A stretch of 64,000 bases of DNA from positions 62,001 through 126,000 of the forward strand of contig NZ_SJDV01000001.1 of NCBI RefSeq assembly GCF_004332155.1, given 5' to 3'. This document shows positions 29,212 to 37,770 of this stretch, piece after piece (the stretch's first letter is position 1; each line of letters starts with the position of its first letter). A program made the translations under genes and the position numbers. Source of the DNA: Gramella sp. KN1008 (GTDB taxonomy: Bacteria > Bacteroidota > Bacteroidia > Flavobacteriales > Flavobacteriaceae). The notes beneath the pieces were generated by a model, which was given only the letters and a program-made list of their open reading frames with translations, ran no database searches and had not been told where the DNA came from.

Positions 29212-30267
29212 ATGCTAGTAAAGTCTTTAAAAGCCCGAAATATTGACCTTTCCAATCCTAAGAATCAGCTTGAGTTTTTAAGTAACGGAATTTTTAAAGA
29301 TGGTGAACTGCCTCTTTTTAAGGATAAGATCGCGGAGACCGGAAAATTTCCTCTCAAACCTAAAAAACTGGAGATCCTTCAGATCAATCTTGGATATATG
29401 TGTAACCAGACATGTTCACATTGCCATGTGGATGCCGGGCCAGACAGGAAGGAGATAATGAGTGTGGAGACTATGAAACAATGTCTTGAGGTGATCAGAA
29501 ATACAAGTGCACATACCCTGGACCTTACAGGGGGAGCTCCGGAGATGCACCCGCACTTCAGGTGGTTCGTGGAGGAAGCCTCAAAGGCCGGCATCAGGGA
29601 CTTTATTGTGCGTTCTAATCTTACCATTATCCTGGCGAATAAAAAATATCATGACCTTCCTGAATTCTTTAAGAAGCATAATGTTCATGTAGTATCCTCA
29701 CTTCCTTTCTATAAAAGGGAGAGAACCGATAAGCAACGGGGTAGCGGGGTATTTGACAAATCCATTAGGGCTTTGCAAATGCTTAATGAAGCAGGTTACG
29801 GGAGGGAAGGCACAGGCTTAAGGCTGGACCTTGTATATAATCCCGCCGGTGCTTTCCTGCCTACAGATCAACAGGTAATGGAAAATGATTTTAAAAAGGC
29901 ATTGAAAGAGGATTTTGATATTGTCTTTGATAATCTTTTTGCGATCACGAATTTGCCTATAAGCCGTTTTCTGGAATACCTTATCGCTTCAGAGAATTAT
30001 GAGGATTACATGTATGCCCTGGTGGATGCCTATAATCCGGCGGCCGTGGAAAATGTAATGTGCACCAATACGATCTCTGTGAGCTGGGATGGGTGGTTGT
30101 ATGATTGTGATTTCAACCAGATGCTGGACCTTAAGGTGAACAGCAAGATAAAGCATATTGGTGAATATAATGAGGATCTCCTCAACGACAGGAATATTAT
30201 AATATCTCAACATTGTTATGGATGTACTGCCGGTGCCGGAAGTAGCTGCCAGGGAAGCGTTGCTTAA
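29212..30267 (+). CDS. arsS: Arsenosugar biosynthesis radical SAM protein ArsS
   Basis: A 351-residue radical SAM enzyme. The cluster motif is C64, C68, C71 (YMCNQTCSHCHVD), and the C-terminal CYGCTAGAGSSCQG block holds further conserved cysteines typical of this subfamily. ArsS is known from cyanobacterial work to attach a 5'-deoxyadenosyl group to dimethylarsenite, giving 5'-deoxy-5'-dimethylarsinoyl-adenosine together with ArsM. The following rhodanese gene starts ten bases after the stop if its GTG is used. Confidence 0.93.
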   Translation: MLVKSLKARNIDLSNPKNQLEFLSNGIFKDGELPLFKDKIAETGKFPLKPKKLEILQINLGYMCNQTCSHCHVDAGPDRKEIMSVETMKQCLEVIRNTSAHTLDLTGGAPEMHPHFRWFVEEASKAGIRDFIVRSNLTIILANKKYHDLPEFFKKHNVHVVSSLPFYKRERTDKQRGSGVFDKSIRALQMLNEAGYGREGTGLRLDLVYNPAGAFLPTDQQVMENDFKKALKEDFDIVFDNLFAITNLPISRFLEYLIASENYEDYMYALVDAYNPAAVENVMCTNTISVSWDGWLYDCDFNQMLDLKVNSKIKHIGEYNEDLLNDRNIIISQHCYGCTAGAGSSCQGSVA

Positions 30268-30277
30268 TACATCATTA

Positions 30278-30769
30278 GTGAAATTCAATTTATTCATCCT
30301 TTTACTTCTAATGATGCCTGATGTTCGCGCCCAGGAATCTCTTGACGATCTTTTGGAAAAATATAACTCCGGAAGCGTGCCTTATATATCTGCGCAGGAT
30401 CTAAAAACACATCAGCTTAAAAAAGAGGTTCTTATCCTGGATGCCCGGGAGCCACAGGAATTTGAAGTTAGTCATATTAAACATGCCACTTTTATAGGAT
30501 ATAACGAATTTGATATATCTAAAATCGCCTCATATCCTAAAGAGACTAAGATCGTGGTCTACTGTTCTCTTGGGGTTAGGTCTGAAAAAATCGGGGAAAA
30601 ACTACAGGATGCCGGATTCACCAATGTATGGAATCTTTACGGCGGAATCTTTTTCTGGAAGTATAAGGGTTACGAAGTGATAAATGCTGAAGGAAAGGAA
30701 ACCGAAAAGGTGCACGCTTATTCCAGACAATGGTCAAAATGGCTGAATAATGCGGAAAAAGTCTATTAG
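30278..30769 (+). CDS. Exported rhodanese-like protein of the arsenosugar cluster
   Basis: A single-domain rhodanese of 163 residues from GTG at 30278. This start gives a clean signal peptide (KFNLFILLLLMMPDVRAQ, cleavage near ES) and a ten-base gap after arsS; the longest frame would begin at 30218 and overlap arsS by 50 bases, which is less likely. The active-site loop is C96 in VVYCSLGVRS. Rhodaneses transfer sulfane sulfur, so a link with thio-arsenicals is conceivable. The next gene starts directly after its stop. Confidence 0.82.
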   Translation: MKFNLFILLLLMMPDVRAQESLDDLLEKYNSGSVPYISAQDLKTHQLKKEVLILDAREPQEFEVSHIKHATFIGYNEFDISKIASYPKETKIVVYCSLGVRSEKIGEKLQDAGFTNVWNLYGGIFFWKYKGYEVINAEGKETEKVHAYSRQWSKWLNNAEKVY

Positions 30770-31375
30770 ATGAACAAAGAGGATCTGCTAATAATTTTCA
30801 CCAAGAATCCCATTAGGGGTAAGGTAAAGACACGCCTGGCAAGGGATCTGGGAAAGGATAAGGCTCTTGAGGTGTATAAGTATCTTCTGGCACATTCTTA
30901 TGAGGTTACGTCTCCTTTACCCGTAACAAAACATGTCTATTATTCTCAGGAAATTGGCTTAAATGACCGGTGGGATCATGGTGATTTTGATAAGAAACTT
31001 CAAAAAGGGGCAGATCTGGGCGAGAAGATGAAGAATGCATTCCAGGCAGGCTTTGAAGAGGGCTACAAGAGCATTGTTATCATAGGAACAGATCTTTACG
31101 AGCTCAGAACTGAAGATATAAAGAAGGCATTCAGTTATTTAAAAAACCATGATTATGTAATAGGACCTGCAAGTGATGGAGGATACTATTTATTAGGCAT
31201 GAATTCCTTAAATTCGGGAATATTTATAAATAAAGAATGGAGCACCTCCAGTGTTTTCAGGGATACTCTGAAAGATATGGAAGGCTCAAATATAAAATTA
31301 CTACGAACCCAAACTGATATAGATGTGCTGGATGATATCAAAGACCATCCGGACTTTCATAAATTTCTTAACTAA
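30770..31375 (+). CDS. TIGR04282-type arsenosugar biosynthesis glycosyltransferase
   Basis: A 201-residue GT-A fold protein (DUF2064). The N-terminal IIFTKNPIRGKVKTRLARDLG resembles the nucleotide-binding end of nucleotidyltransferases and glycosyltransferases, and the centre has IIGTDLYEL and GPASDGGYYLLGM. The family is defined by association with arsM/arsS. It abuts the rhodanese gene and overlaps the phosphorylase by one base (TAATG). The donor and acceptor are unknown. Confidence 0.88.
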   Translation: MNKEDLLIIFTKNPIRGKVKTRLARDLGKDKALEVYKYLLAHSYEVTSPLPVTKHVYYSQEIGLNDRWDHGDFDKKLQKGADLGEKMKNAFQAGFEEGYKSIVIIGTDLYELRTEDIKKAFSYLKNHDYVIGPASDGGYYLLGMNSLNSGIFINKEWSTSSVFRDTLKDMEGSNIKLLRTQTDIDVLDDIKDHPDFHKFLN

Positions 31376-32187
31376 TGACCGATCGAATAAACGAATCTGT
31401 AGAATATTTAAAAGGCCGTGGATTTGGAGAACCGGAAGTGGGGATAATCCTTGGTACCGGGCTTGGGCAACTGCTGGATGAAATTGAAATTGAAGTAGAG
31501 ACCAGTTATAACCATATTCCGTATTTTCCAACTGCCACAGTAGAGTTCCATAAAGGAAAACTTATCTACGGGAAATTGCAGGGAAAAAAAGTAGTGGTGA
31601 TGCAGGGGAGGTTTCATCTTTATGAGGGCTATAGCCTTTTGGATGTTACATATCCTGTAAGGGTGATGAAGCAACTTGGAATTAAAAGGATGCTGGTGTC
31701 CAATGCTTCCGGAGCCATTAACCTTGATCTCAAAAAAGGCGAGCTGATGCTCATAGATGATCATATTAATCTTCAGGGAGGTTCGCCTCTGGCCTTTCAC
31801 GGGGTGGATCGCCTGGGAGAACGTTTTGTGGACATGAGTGCTCCATACGATCCTGAGATGAACCGACTTTTTGAGGAAGCTGCGAAAGAGAACGGCATTA
31901 CCTTGCATAAAGGAGTCTACGCTTCTGTTCTGGGACCCCAACTGGAAACACGGGCTGAGTACAGATATTTAAAGATCATCGGGGCAGATGCCGTTGGTAT
32001 GAGTACGGTCCCTGAAGTGATCGTTGCCAATCATCTCGAGATCCCGGTCTCGGCGATTTCTGTGATAACCGATCAGGGAGATCCCGATAATCTTGAGAAA
32101 GTGAATATTCAGGATATCCTGGAAATGGCGTCCAAAGCCGAACCGGATATGGTAAAACTATTTAAAGCCTTACTTGAGAGGATTTAA
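31375..32187 (+). CDS. Purine-nucleoside phosphorylase, trimeric type, adenosine-type base site
   Basis: A 270-residue PNP of the trimeric (PNP-II) family: phosphate-binding GTGLGQL, GRFHLYEGY, NASGAINLDLKKGE, and GPQLETRAEYR with the purine-binding Glu. The normal Asn that binds the 6-oxo group (N243 of human PNP, in SLITNK) is Asp here, D233 in SVITDQG. In human PNP this exchange is known to favour adenosine. Embedded by TAATG overlap in the arsenosugar operon, it probably removes adenine from dimethylarsinoyl-deoxyadenosine to give the sugar-1-phosphate. A general purine salvage role is the alternative. Confidence 0.9.
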   Translation: MTDRINESVEYLKGRGFGEPEVGIILGTGLGQLLDEIEIEVETSYNHIPYFPTATVEFHKGKLIYGKLQGKKVVVMQGRFHLYEGYSLLDVTYPVRVMKQLGIKRMLVSNASGAINLDLKKGELMLIDDHINLQGGSPLAFHGVDRLGERFVDMSAPYDPEMNRLFEEAAKENGITLHKGVYASVLGPQLETRAEYRYLKIIGADAVGMSTVPEVIVANHLEIPVSAISVITDQGDPDNLEKVNIQDILEMASKAEPDMVKLFKALLERI

Positions 32188-32240
32188 GAATAACCTGGTT
32201 TGAAAAATTGTTGGAACCTATCCAATTGATAATATTATAG

Positions 32241-33209
32241 ATGAGCTATTTAGAAACGACAAAAGATGTATACCGCGAGGCGGCTTTAACTCCCGATGTA
32301 GGCCTTTGCTGTACTACCAATCCTATTTGGGAATTGCCAGGGCTTAAGATTCCAAAGATCATGCAGGAAATGAATTATGGCTGTGGGACCACCGTACATG
32401 CAAGAGACCTTACCAATAACCCGAAAACCCTTTATGTAGGGGTTGGAGGCGGAATGGAACTGTTGCAATTTGCTTATTTTTCAAGACAGAAATCCGGGGT
32501 TGTAGGTGTGGATGTAGTGGATGAAATGCTGGAAGCCTCAAGAAGGAATTTTAAGGAAGCTGAAGAATTAAACCCCTGGTTCAGATCTGAATTTGTGGAC
32601 CTTAAAAAAGGAGATGCCACCGATCTTCCGGTAGAAGATAATTCAATTGATGTGGCAGCCCAGAACTGCCTTTTTAATATTTTCAAGACAGAAGAGCTTA
32701 CCAAAGCCTTAAAGGAAATGTATCGCGTGTTAAAACCACATGGCCGGCTGGTGATGAGCGATCCTACCTGTGAGCAGGAGATGAACGAGGAACTGAGAAA
32801 TGATGAAAGATTGCGAGCCCTTTGTCTTAGCGGTAGCCTTCCCATAAAAGATTATGTTAAGGCTCTTACAGATGTAGGCTTCGGAACCATAGAAATAAGG
32901 GCGCGAAAGCCTTATAGGATCCTGGACCCTAAGAGTTATCCTACTGAGGAGCTGATCTATATAGAATCTATTGAAGTAGCCGCGATCAAAGATCCGATGC
33001 CAGAGGATGGACCTTGTATATTTACCGGGAAAGCAGCGATCTATTATGGTGACCAGGATTATTTTGATGACGGGAAAGGACATGTCCTTTTGAAGAATCA
33101 GCCTCTGGCTATCTGTGATAAAACTGCTGGTGCTATAGCAGCCCTTGAACGGGATGATATTTTCATCAGTGAATCTACCTGGCATTATGATGGTGGCGGC
33201 TGTTGTTAA
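32241..33209 (+). CDS. arsM: Arsenosugar biosynthesis arsenite methyltransferase ArsM
   Basis: A 322-residue SAM-dependent arsenic methyltransferase of the arsenosugar subfamily. The As-binding C23-C24 (GLCCTTNP), the GCGT near residue 48, the SAM site YVGVGGGMELLQFA, VGVDVVDEMLEA and the C-terminal GGGCC are visible. It methylates As(III) to dimethylarsenite, the substrate of ArsS. It lies 53 bases after the phosphorylase gene. Confidence 0.93.
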   Translation: MSYLETTKDVYREAALTPDVGLCCTTNPIWELPGLKIPKIMQEMNYGCGTTVHARDLTNNPKTLYVGVGGGMELLQFAYFSRQKSGVVGVDVVDEMLEASRRNFKEAEELNPWFRSEFVDLKKGDATDLPVEDNSIDVAAQNCLFNIFKTEELTKALKEMYRVLKPHGRLVMSDPTCEQEMNEELRNDERLRALCLSGSLPIKDYVKALTDVGFGTIEIRARKPYRILDPKSYPTEELIYIESIEVAAIKDPMPEDGPCIFTGKAAIYYGDQDYFDDGKGHVLLKNQPLAICDKTAGAIAALERDDIFISESTWHYDGGGCC

Positions 33210-33266
33210 ATCAGATTTTTAGATGGGATTGACAGGTTGTGCGGAGCCAATCCAAAACGTATTATT

Positions 33267-34067
33267 ATGAAACAACTGATCTTAAGTTTTGCGATCCTTA
33301 TTTCCGGGGCATTTGCTTTTGCTTCCTGCAACCTGATTTCAAGTGCTGGTTTTAACAGTAAAGGACTTCCTACTCCCGATGTGGAAGATGAAATTGCAAT
33401 GGATGTGGAATCTGCTGTTCAAATTGATCATAGCGTTTGGAACGCACTTCTTCAGGAATATGTGACCGAGGATGGATGGGTGGATTATAAGGGATTTAAG
33501 ACCGACAGGCAAAAGCTTGATCAGTATCTCACAATGCTGTCCGATCAGTCTCCGGCTGACAGCTGGTCTACCGCAGAATTACTGGCTTATTATATCAACC
33601 TGTATAATGCCTATACGGTAGATCTGATCCTTCGAAATTATCCTTTAAAGAGTATTAAAGATCTCAATGGTCCCTGGACCAGGGAGTTTATCAGGGTTGG
33701 CGATACCAGGATATCTCTTGGAGGCCTGGAGCACAGTATTCTTAGGAAGATGAATGAACCGCGGATACATTTCGCGATCAATTGCGCCTCTGTTTCCTGC
33801 CCAAAATTAATGAACGAGGCTTTTACTGCTGAAAATATCGAAGAACAACTGGAAAAGGCTACCAGGCAATTCATAAATTCTGATAAGAACGAGATCTCGG
33901 AAAAATCGGTTAAGCTTTCATCAATATTCGATTGGTATAAGGGTGATTTTACTGAAGATGGACAGTCTCTGATAGAATATGTGAACCGGTATTCAAATAT
34001 CCGGATAAATTCAGATGCTTCAGTTTCTTTTAAAGATTACGACTGGAATCTCAATGAGGCCAAATAG
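33267..34067 (+). CDS. DUF547 lipoprotein of the arsenosugar cluster
   Basis: A 266-residue lipoprotein from ATG at 33267, which opens directly into a signal peptide ending in FASC (Cys about residue 21); an upstream TTG at 33237 would hide the signal and is rejected. The DUF547 core is seen as WVDYKGFKTDRQKLDQYL, AYYINLYNAYTVDLIL and HFAINCASVSCPKL. The conserved Cys pair in NCASVSC suggests a thiol-based or metal-binding function in the envelope. DUF547 proteins are recurrent neighbours of arsenosugar genes, but their role is unknown. Confidence 0.88.
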   Translation: MKQLILSFAILISGAFAFASCNLISSAGFNSKGLPTPDVEDEIAMDVESAVQIDHSVWNALLQEYVTEDGWVDYKGFKTDRQKLDQYLTMLSDQSPADSWSTAELLAYYINLYNAYTVDLILRNYPLKSIKDLNGPWTREFIRVGDTRISLGGLEHSILRKMNEPRIHFAINCASVSCPKLMNEAFTAENIEEQLEKATRQFINSDKNEISEKSVKLSSIFDWYKGDFTEDGQSLIEYVNRYSNIRINSDASVSFKDYDWNLNEAK

Positions 34068-34074
34068 TTGATTG

Positions 34075-34764
34075 ATGATCAGTATAATCATACCGGTTTT
34101 TAATGAGGAAGATAAGCTTCCAATCCTGTTATCTCACCTGGAGGAAACCTCTTCAGGCCATGTTTCAGAGATCATCATCGTGGATGGTGGCAGCTCCGAT
34201 CAAACGGCTCAATTAGTCCGTAACTCTCAAAATATAGTGCTTTTAAATTCTGAAAAGGGAAGAGCGGTACAAATGAATGCCGGGGCCAGGATGGCTTCCT
34301 CCCAGGTACTCTATTTTCTTCATGCCGATAGTTTGCCGCCTGAAAATTTTGATAGTCTTATACTGCAAGAAGTTGAGAATGGGAATAAAGCAGGGTGTTT
34401 CCGGATGAGGTTCGATAAAGATCACTGGTGGCTTAATCTAATGGGGTGGTTTACAAGGATAAATCATATTTCCTGTCGTGGTGGTGACCAGTCCCTTTTC
34501 GTGCAAAAGGAGCTCTTTGAAAATATTGGTGGTTTTGATGAATCGTATAAGATTTATGAGGATAATGAGATCATAAAACGCCTTTACAGCCAAAGGCAGT
34601 TCACTGTAATCAATAGCTGGCTTACTACTTCTGCACGTCTTTATGAGAAGATGGGAGTGTGGCGTGCCCAGCGGCTTTTTGCCGAGATCTACTGGAAAAG
34701 AAGATTTGGCGCAGGCGCCGATGAGCTGTATGCACATTATTGTAAACGAGTAAGATCGTATTAA
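34075..34764 (+). CDS. TIGR04283-type arsenosugar biosynthesis glycosyltransferase
   Basis: A GT2-family enzyme of about 229 residues from ATG at 34075 (a TTG codon precedes it). The nucleotide-sugar site is ISIIIPVFNEE, IIIVDGGSSDQT, LHADSLPP (the DxD-like element), and the acceptor region has CRGGDQSLFV and EDNEIIKRL. Family members sit with arsM/arsS and are thought to add the aglycone or sugar part. It begins seven bases after the DUF547 gene. Confidence 0.9.
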   Translation: MISIIIPVFNEEDKLPILLSHLEETSSGHVSEIIIVDGGSSDQTAQLVRNSQNIVLLNSEKGRAVQMNAGARMASSQVLYFLHADSLPPENFDSLILQEVENGNKAGCFRMRFDKDHWWLNLMGWFTRINHISCRGGDQSLFVQKELFENIGGFDESYKIYEDNEIIKRLYSQRQFTVINSWLTTSARLYEKMGVWRAQRLFAEIYWKRRFGAGADELYAHYCKRVRSY

Positions 34765-34856
34765 ATAACGGCTACACTTTGCTTTCTGGCTATTTTCCTC
34801 TTTCTTTACTCTGATGAATCTACCTTAAGAATGGCTATTTTTGAAGCCTTGAGAAT

Positions 34857-36143
34857 ATGGAACATATCGTAATTATTGGAAATGGCATTGCGGGTATCAC
34901 CGCTGCCCGGCATATCCGCAAAAGATCGGATAACAGGATCACCGTGATCTCCGGGGAATCTGATTATTTTTTCTCGCGTACCGCTTTGATGTATGTTTAT
35001 ATGGGACATATGAAATGGGATCATCTGAAGCCTTACGAAGACTGGTTCTGGGAGAAGAACAGGATAGAACTGAAGAAGGCGTGGGTAGAGAATATTAGTT
35101 TTGATGAAAAGGAGCTCCATTTTGCTGAAGGTGGTTCCATGAGTTATGATAAACTCATACTTGCAACAGGTTCGGTATATAACAAATTTGGCTGGGAAGG
35201 TGAAGATCTCGACGGGGTTCAGGGTCTGGTGAGCAAGCAGGATCTTGAACTGCTGGAACAAAATACAAAATCTACCAAAAGAGCGGTTATCGTTGGCGGT
35301 GGCCTTATAGGTGTTGAGCTGGCAGAAATGCTGCGAACAAGAAATATTGAGGTTACGTTCCTGGTGCGGGAAAAGGCCTTCTGGCATAATGTTTTGCCCC
35401 TTCCTGAAGGTGAGATGATATCCGATCATATTAAAGCCCATGGCATAGATCTAAGACATAATGTTGAACTTGATAAGATCCTTTCTGACGGAAACGGCAG
35501 AGTGATGGCAGTAACTTCTAGTGAAGGTGAAGAAATTGAATGCCAGTTTGTAGGTTTATGTACAGGTGTACGGCCTAATATTGAGTTTTTAAGCGGTACT
35601 CCGCTGGAAACAGATAAAGGCATACTTGTCAATGAATATCTGGGAACGAATATTCCTGATGTATATGCCATTGGTGATTGTGTGCAGCATCGCCAGATCT
35701 CTGGTGGAAGAAAAGCTGTTGAACAGGTATGGTATACCGGCAGGATCATGGGGGAAACACTCGCACAAACTTTAACGGGAAAACCCATGAAATATACTCC
35801 CGGCAACTGGTTCAATTCTGCTAAATTCTTTGATATAGAATATCAGACCTATGGCTGGGTTTGGCCTGAGCCAACGAATAACGAAGCCCATTTTCACTGG
35901 CGGCATGATAAGGAACCTAAAGCGATCACCATAGCTTATGATAAAGCTTCCGGGGAATTCCTCGGGATAAATACCTTTGGGATAAGGATGCGTCACGAGG
36001 TGATTGATACATGGCTTAATGAGAAGAAAAGTATCGAATTTGTATTGAAGAATCTGAAACTGGCCAATTTCGATCCCGAATTCTACGACCACCATGAAAA
36101 GGAAATATTCGGAAGTTTTAAGAATAATCTACAGGAAGCATAA
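34857..36143 (+). CDS. NAD(P)/FAD-dependent oxidoreductase of the arsenosugar cluster
   Basis: A 428-residue two-dinucleotide-binding flavoprotein. The FAD site is VIIGNGIAGITAARHI, the NAD(P)H site VIVGGGLIGVELAEML, and the second FAD contact DVYAIGDCVQH. It resembles nitrite-reductase-like or NADH oxidoreductase flavoproteins; a CxxxxC disulfide motif is absent. Two bases separate it from the Fe-S protein gene, so the two probably form an electron-transfer pair. Reduction of methylated As(V) is a possible purpose. Confidence 0.88.
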   Translation: MEHIVIIGNGIAGITAARHIRKRSDNRITVISGESDYFFSRTALMYVYMGHMKWDHLKPYEDWFWEKNRIELKKAWVENISFDEKELHFAEGGSMSYDKLILATGSVYNKFGWEGEDLDGVQGLVSKQDLELLEQNTKSTKRAVIVGGGLIGVELAEMLRTRNIEVTFLVREKAFWHNVLPLPEGEMISDHIKAHGIDLRHNVELDKILSDGNGRVMAVTSSEGEEIECQFVGLCTGVRPNIEFLSGTPLETDKGILVNEYLGTNIPDVYAIGDCVQHRQISGGRKAVEQVWYTGRIMGETLAQTLTGKPMKYTPGNWFNSAKFFDIEYQTYGWVWPEPTNNEAHFHWRHDKEPKAITIAYDKASGEFLGINTFGIRMRHEVIDTWLNEKKSIEFVLKNLKLANFDPEFYDHHEKEIFGSFKNNLQEA

Positions 36144-36145
36144 AA

Positions 36146-37729
36146 ATGAGCAGACTAGAACATAATATGGCAATGACTGGAGATTCTCCGGCAGCACTTT
36201 CCGGCAAACAGAAACTGGCGACCGGGATTGGTCTTACCGGACTCTTTATCCTGATCCTGGCCATAGCCAATGTCAATTTTCCGAATAAAACATTGTTCCT
36301 TACTCTTTCCCTGGGGCTCATTGCTGCAGGAACCATCATCTTTGCCAATGATGCTTACCTGGGAAAACACGAAGGGATAAAGAATGATGGTGTGTGGTTT
36401 AAATCAATGACGGGCCGTGGTTTCTGGGCCTGGATTTTGGGGATTGCTCTAACACTTTTCTACATTGTACTTTACTGGTTCCCTCAGTACCTCGGACTGA
36501 ATTCAGACGGTGAGAACACAGGGATCATAGCCCTTTTTGATCCCCTGAGCAAACTTATCAATGGTGGCCCTGCGAGTCAGTGGTTCGTTTACGGAACGCT
36601 TTATACTCTTGCCATCCTCATCTTTGGTTATAAGTTTATTCTCAAGTACCGGCACAACAGGTATGAGGTGATACGAACCTTTTCGGTGATGTTCTTTCAG
36701 CTTGGTTTTGCATTTCTGATCCCTGAGATACTCATAAGGCTAAATAAACCCTATTACGATTTCAAGAATATATGGCCGCTCAATTATGATCTTTTTGCCG
36801 GCTATAAGATCCAGGAATTTCTCTCTGCCGGCAACCTGGGAATGTTTATGTTGCTCTTTGGTGTGGTATCTATATTTGTAATCACTCCTATACTTACTTA
36901 TAAATACGGAAAACGCTGGTATTGTTCCTGGGTTTGTGGTTGTGGCGGTCTTGCTGAAACTGCCGGCGATCCTTATCGTCATCTCTCAGATAAATCACTT
37001 TTCGCATGGAAGGTTGAGCGCTGGGTGATACATAGTGTTCTTGTTTTCGTTACAGTAATGACCATCGCTGTGGTCTACTCATTTCTGGGTGACGAATCAA
37101 AGGGCTACCTGCTAACAAAAGATGTTTTCCTTTGGGGAAGCGCCCTTTTACTTACAATCATTTTTGCGCTCATTATGATATTTAAGCGGGAAGAGCTGGC
37201 AAAAGATGCTAAAATTGGTGCTGTTTCTTACTTCGTTATTATAATGTCAATCATCGGGATCAATTATTTCAGCGGGAATTATAAGATCTTTTTTTTTGAT
37301 GCCTACCTGTTGAGACAGTGGTATGGATTTCTTATCGGGGCCGCTTTTTCAGGAGTTATTGGCGTTGGGTTTTACCCGATCTTTGGTAGCCGTGTCTGGT
37401 GCCGTTTTGGTTGTCCCATGGCTGCGATCCTGGGAATGCAGCAACGGCTTTTTTCAAAATTCAGAATAACCACGAATGGAGGGCAGTGTATCTCCTGTGG
37501 GAATTGTTCTGTTTATTGTGAAATGGGTATCGATGTTCGTGCATACGCTCAGAAAGGTCAGAATATAGTCCGTTCCAGCTGTGTTGGCTGCGGAATTTGT
37601 TCTGCGGTCTGTCCCAGAGGAGTTCTTAAACTTGAAAACGGATCAAGAAATGACAGGATAAGATCTGAAGAGCCTGTGATGGACGATAATGTTGATCTGA
37701 TGGATTTAATCAGGGAGAGTAGTAAATAA
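36146..37729 (+). CDS. Membrane-bound 4Fe-4S protein, NosR/NapH-like
   Basis: A 527-residue integral membrane protein with about ten hydrophobic segments. Two membrane-facing Cys clusters (WYCSWVCGCGG, VWCRFGCPMA) resemble the NapH/NosR CxxxCP motifs, and two ferredoxin-type 4Fe-4S sites follow at the C-terminus (CISCGNCSVYCEMG and CVGCGICSAVCPRG). It should move electrons between quinol and the flavoprotein encoded just before it. A later ATG at 36167 is an alternative start. Confidence 0.88.
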   Translation: MSRLEHNMAMTGDSPAALSGKQKLATGIGLTGLFILILAIANVNFPNKTLFLTLSLGLIAAGTIIFANDAYLGKHEGIKNDGVWFKSMTGRGFWAWILGIALTLFYIVLYWFPQYLGLNSDGENTGIIALFDPLSKLINGGPASQWFVYGTLYTLAILIFGYKFILKYRHNRYEVIRTFSVMFFQLGFAFLIPEILIRLNKPYYDFKNIWPLNYDLFAGYKIQEFLSAGNLGMFMLLFGVVSIFVITPILTYKYGKRWYCSWVCGCGGLAETAGDPYRHLSDKSLFAWKVERWVIHSVLVFVTVMTIAVVYSFLGDESKGYLLTKDVFLWGSALLLTIIFALIMIFKREELAKDAKIGAVSYFVIIMSIIGINYFSGNYKIFFFDAYLLRQWYGFLIGAAFSGVIGVGFYPIFGSRVWCRFGCPMAAILGMQQRLFSKFRITTNGGQCISCGNCSVYCEMGIDVRAYAQKGQNIVRSSCVGCGICSAVCPRGVLKLENGSRNDRIRSEEPVMDDNVDLMDLIRESSK

Positions 37730-37770
37730 TTTGTAATCTTGCATTCAAATTTTGAAAGAGAATCTACCCG

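Noticed and set aside
30218..30277. Longer N-terminus of the rhodanese starting inside arsS
   Set aside because: It would overlap arsS by 50 bases and place residues before a clean signal peptide; GTG at 30278 is preferred.
33237..33266. TTG start for the DUF547 lipoprotein
   Set aside because: The ATG at 33267 opens directly into a normal lipoprotein signal peptide.
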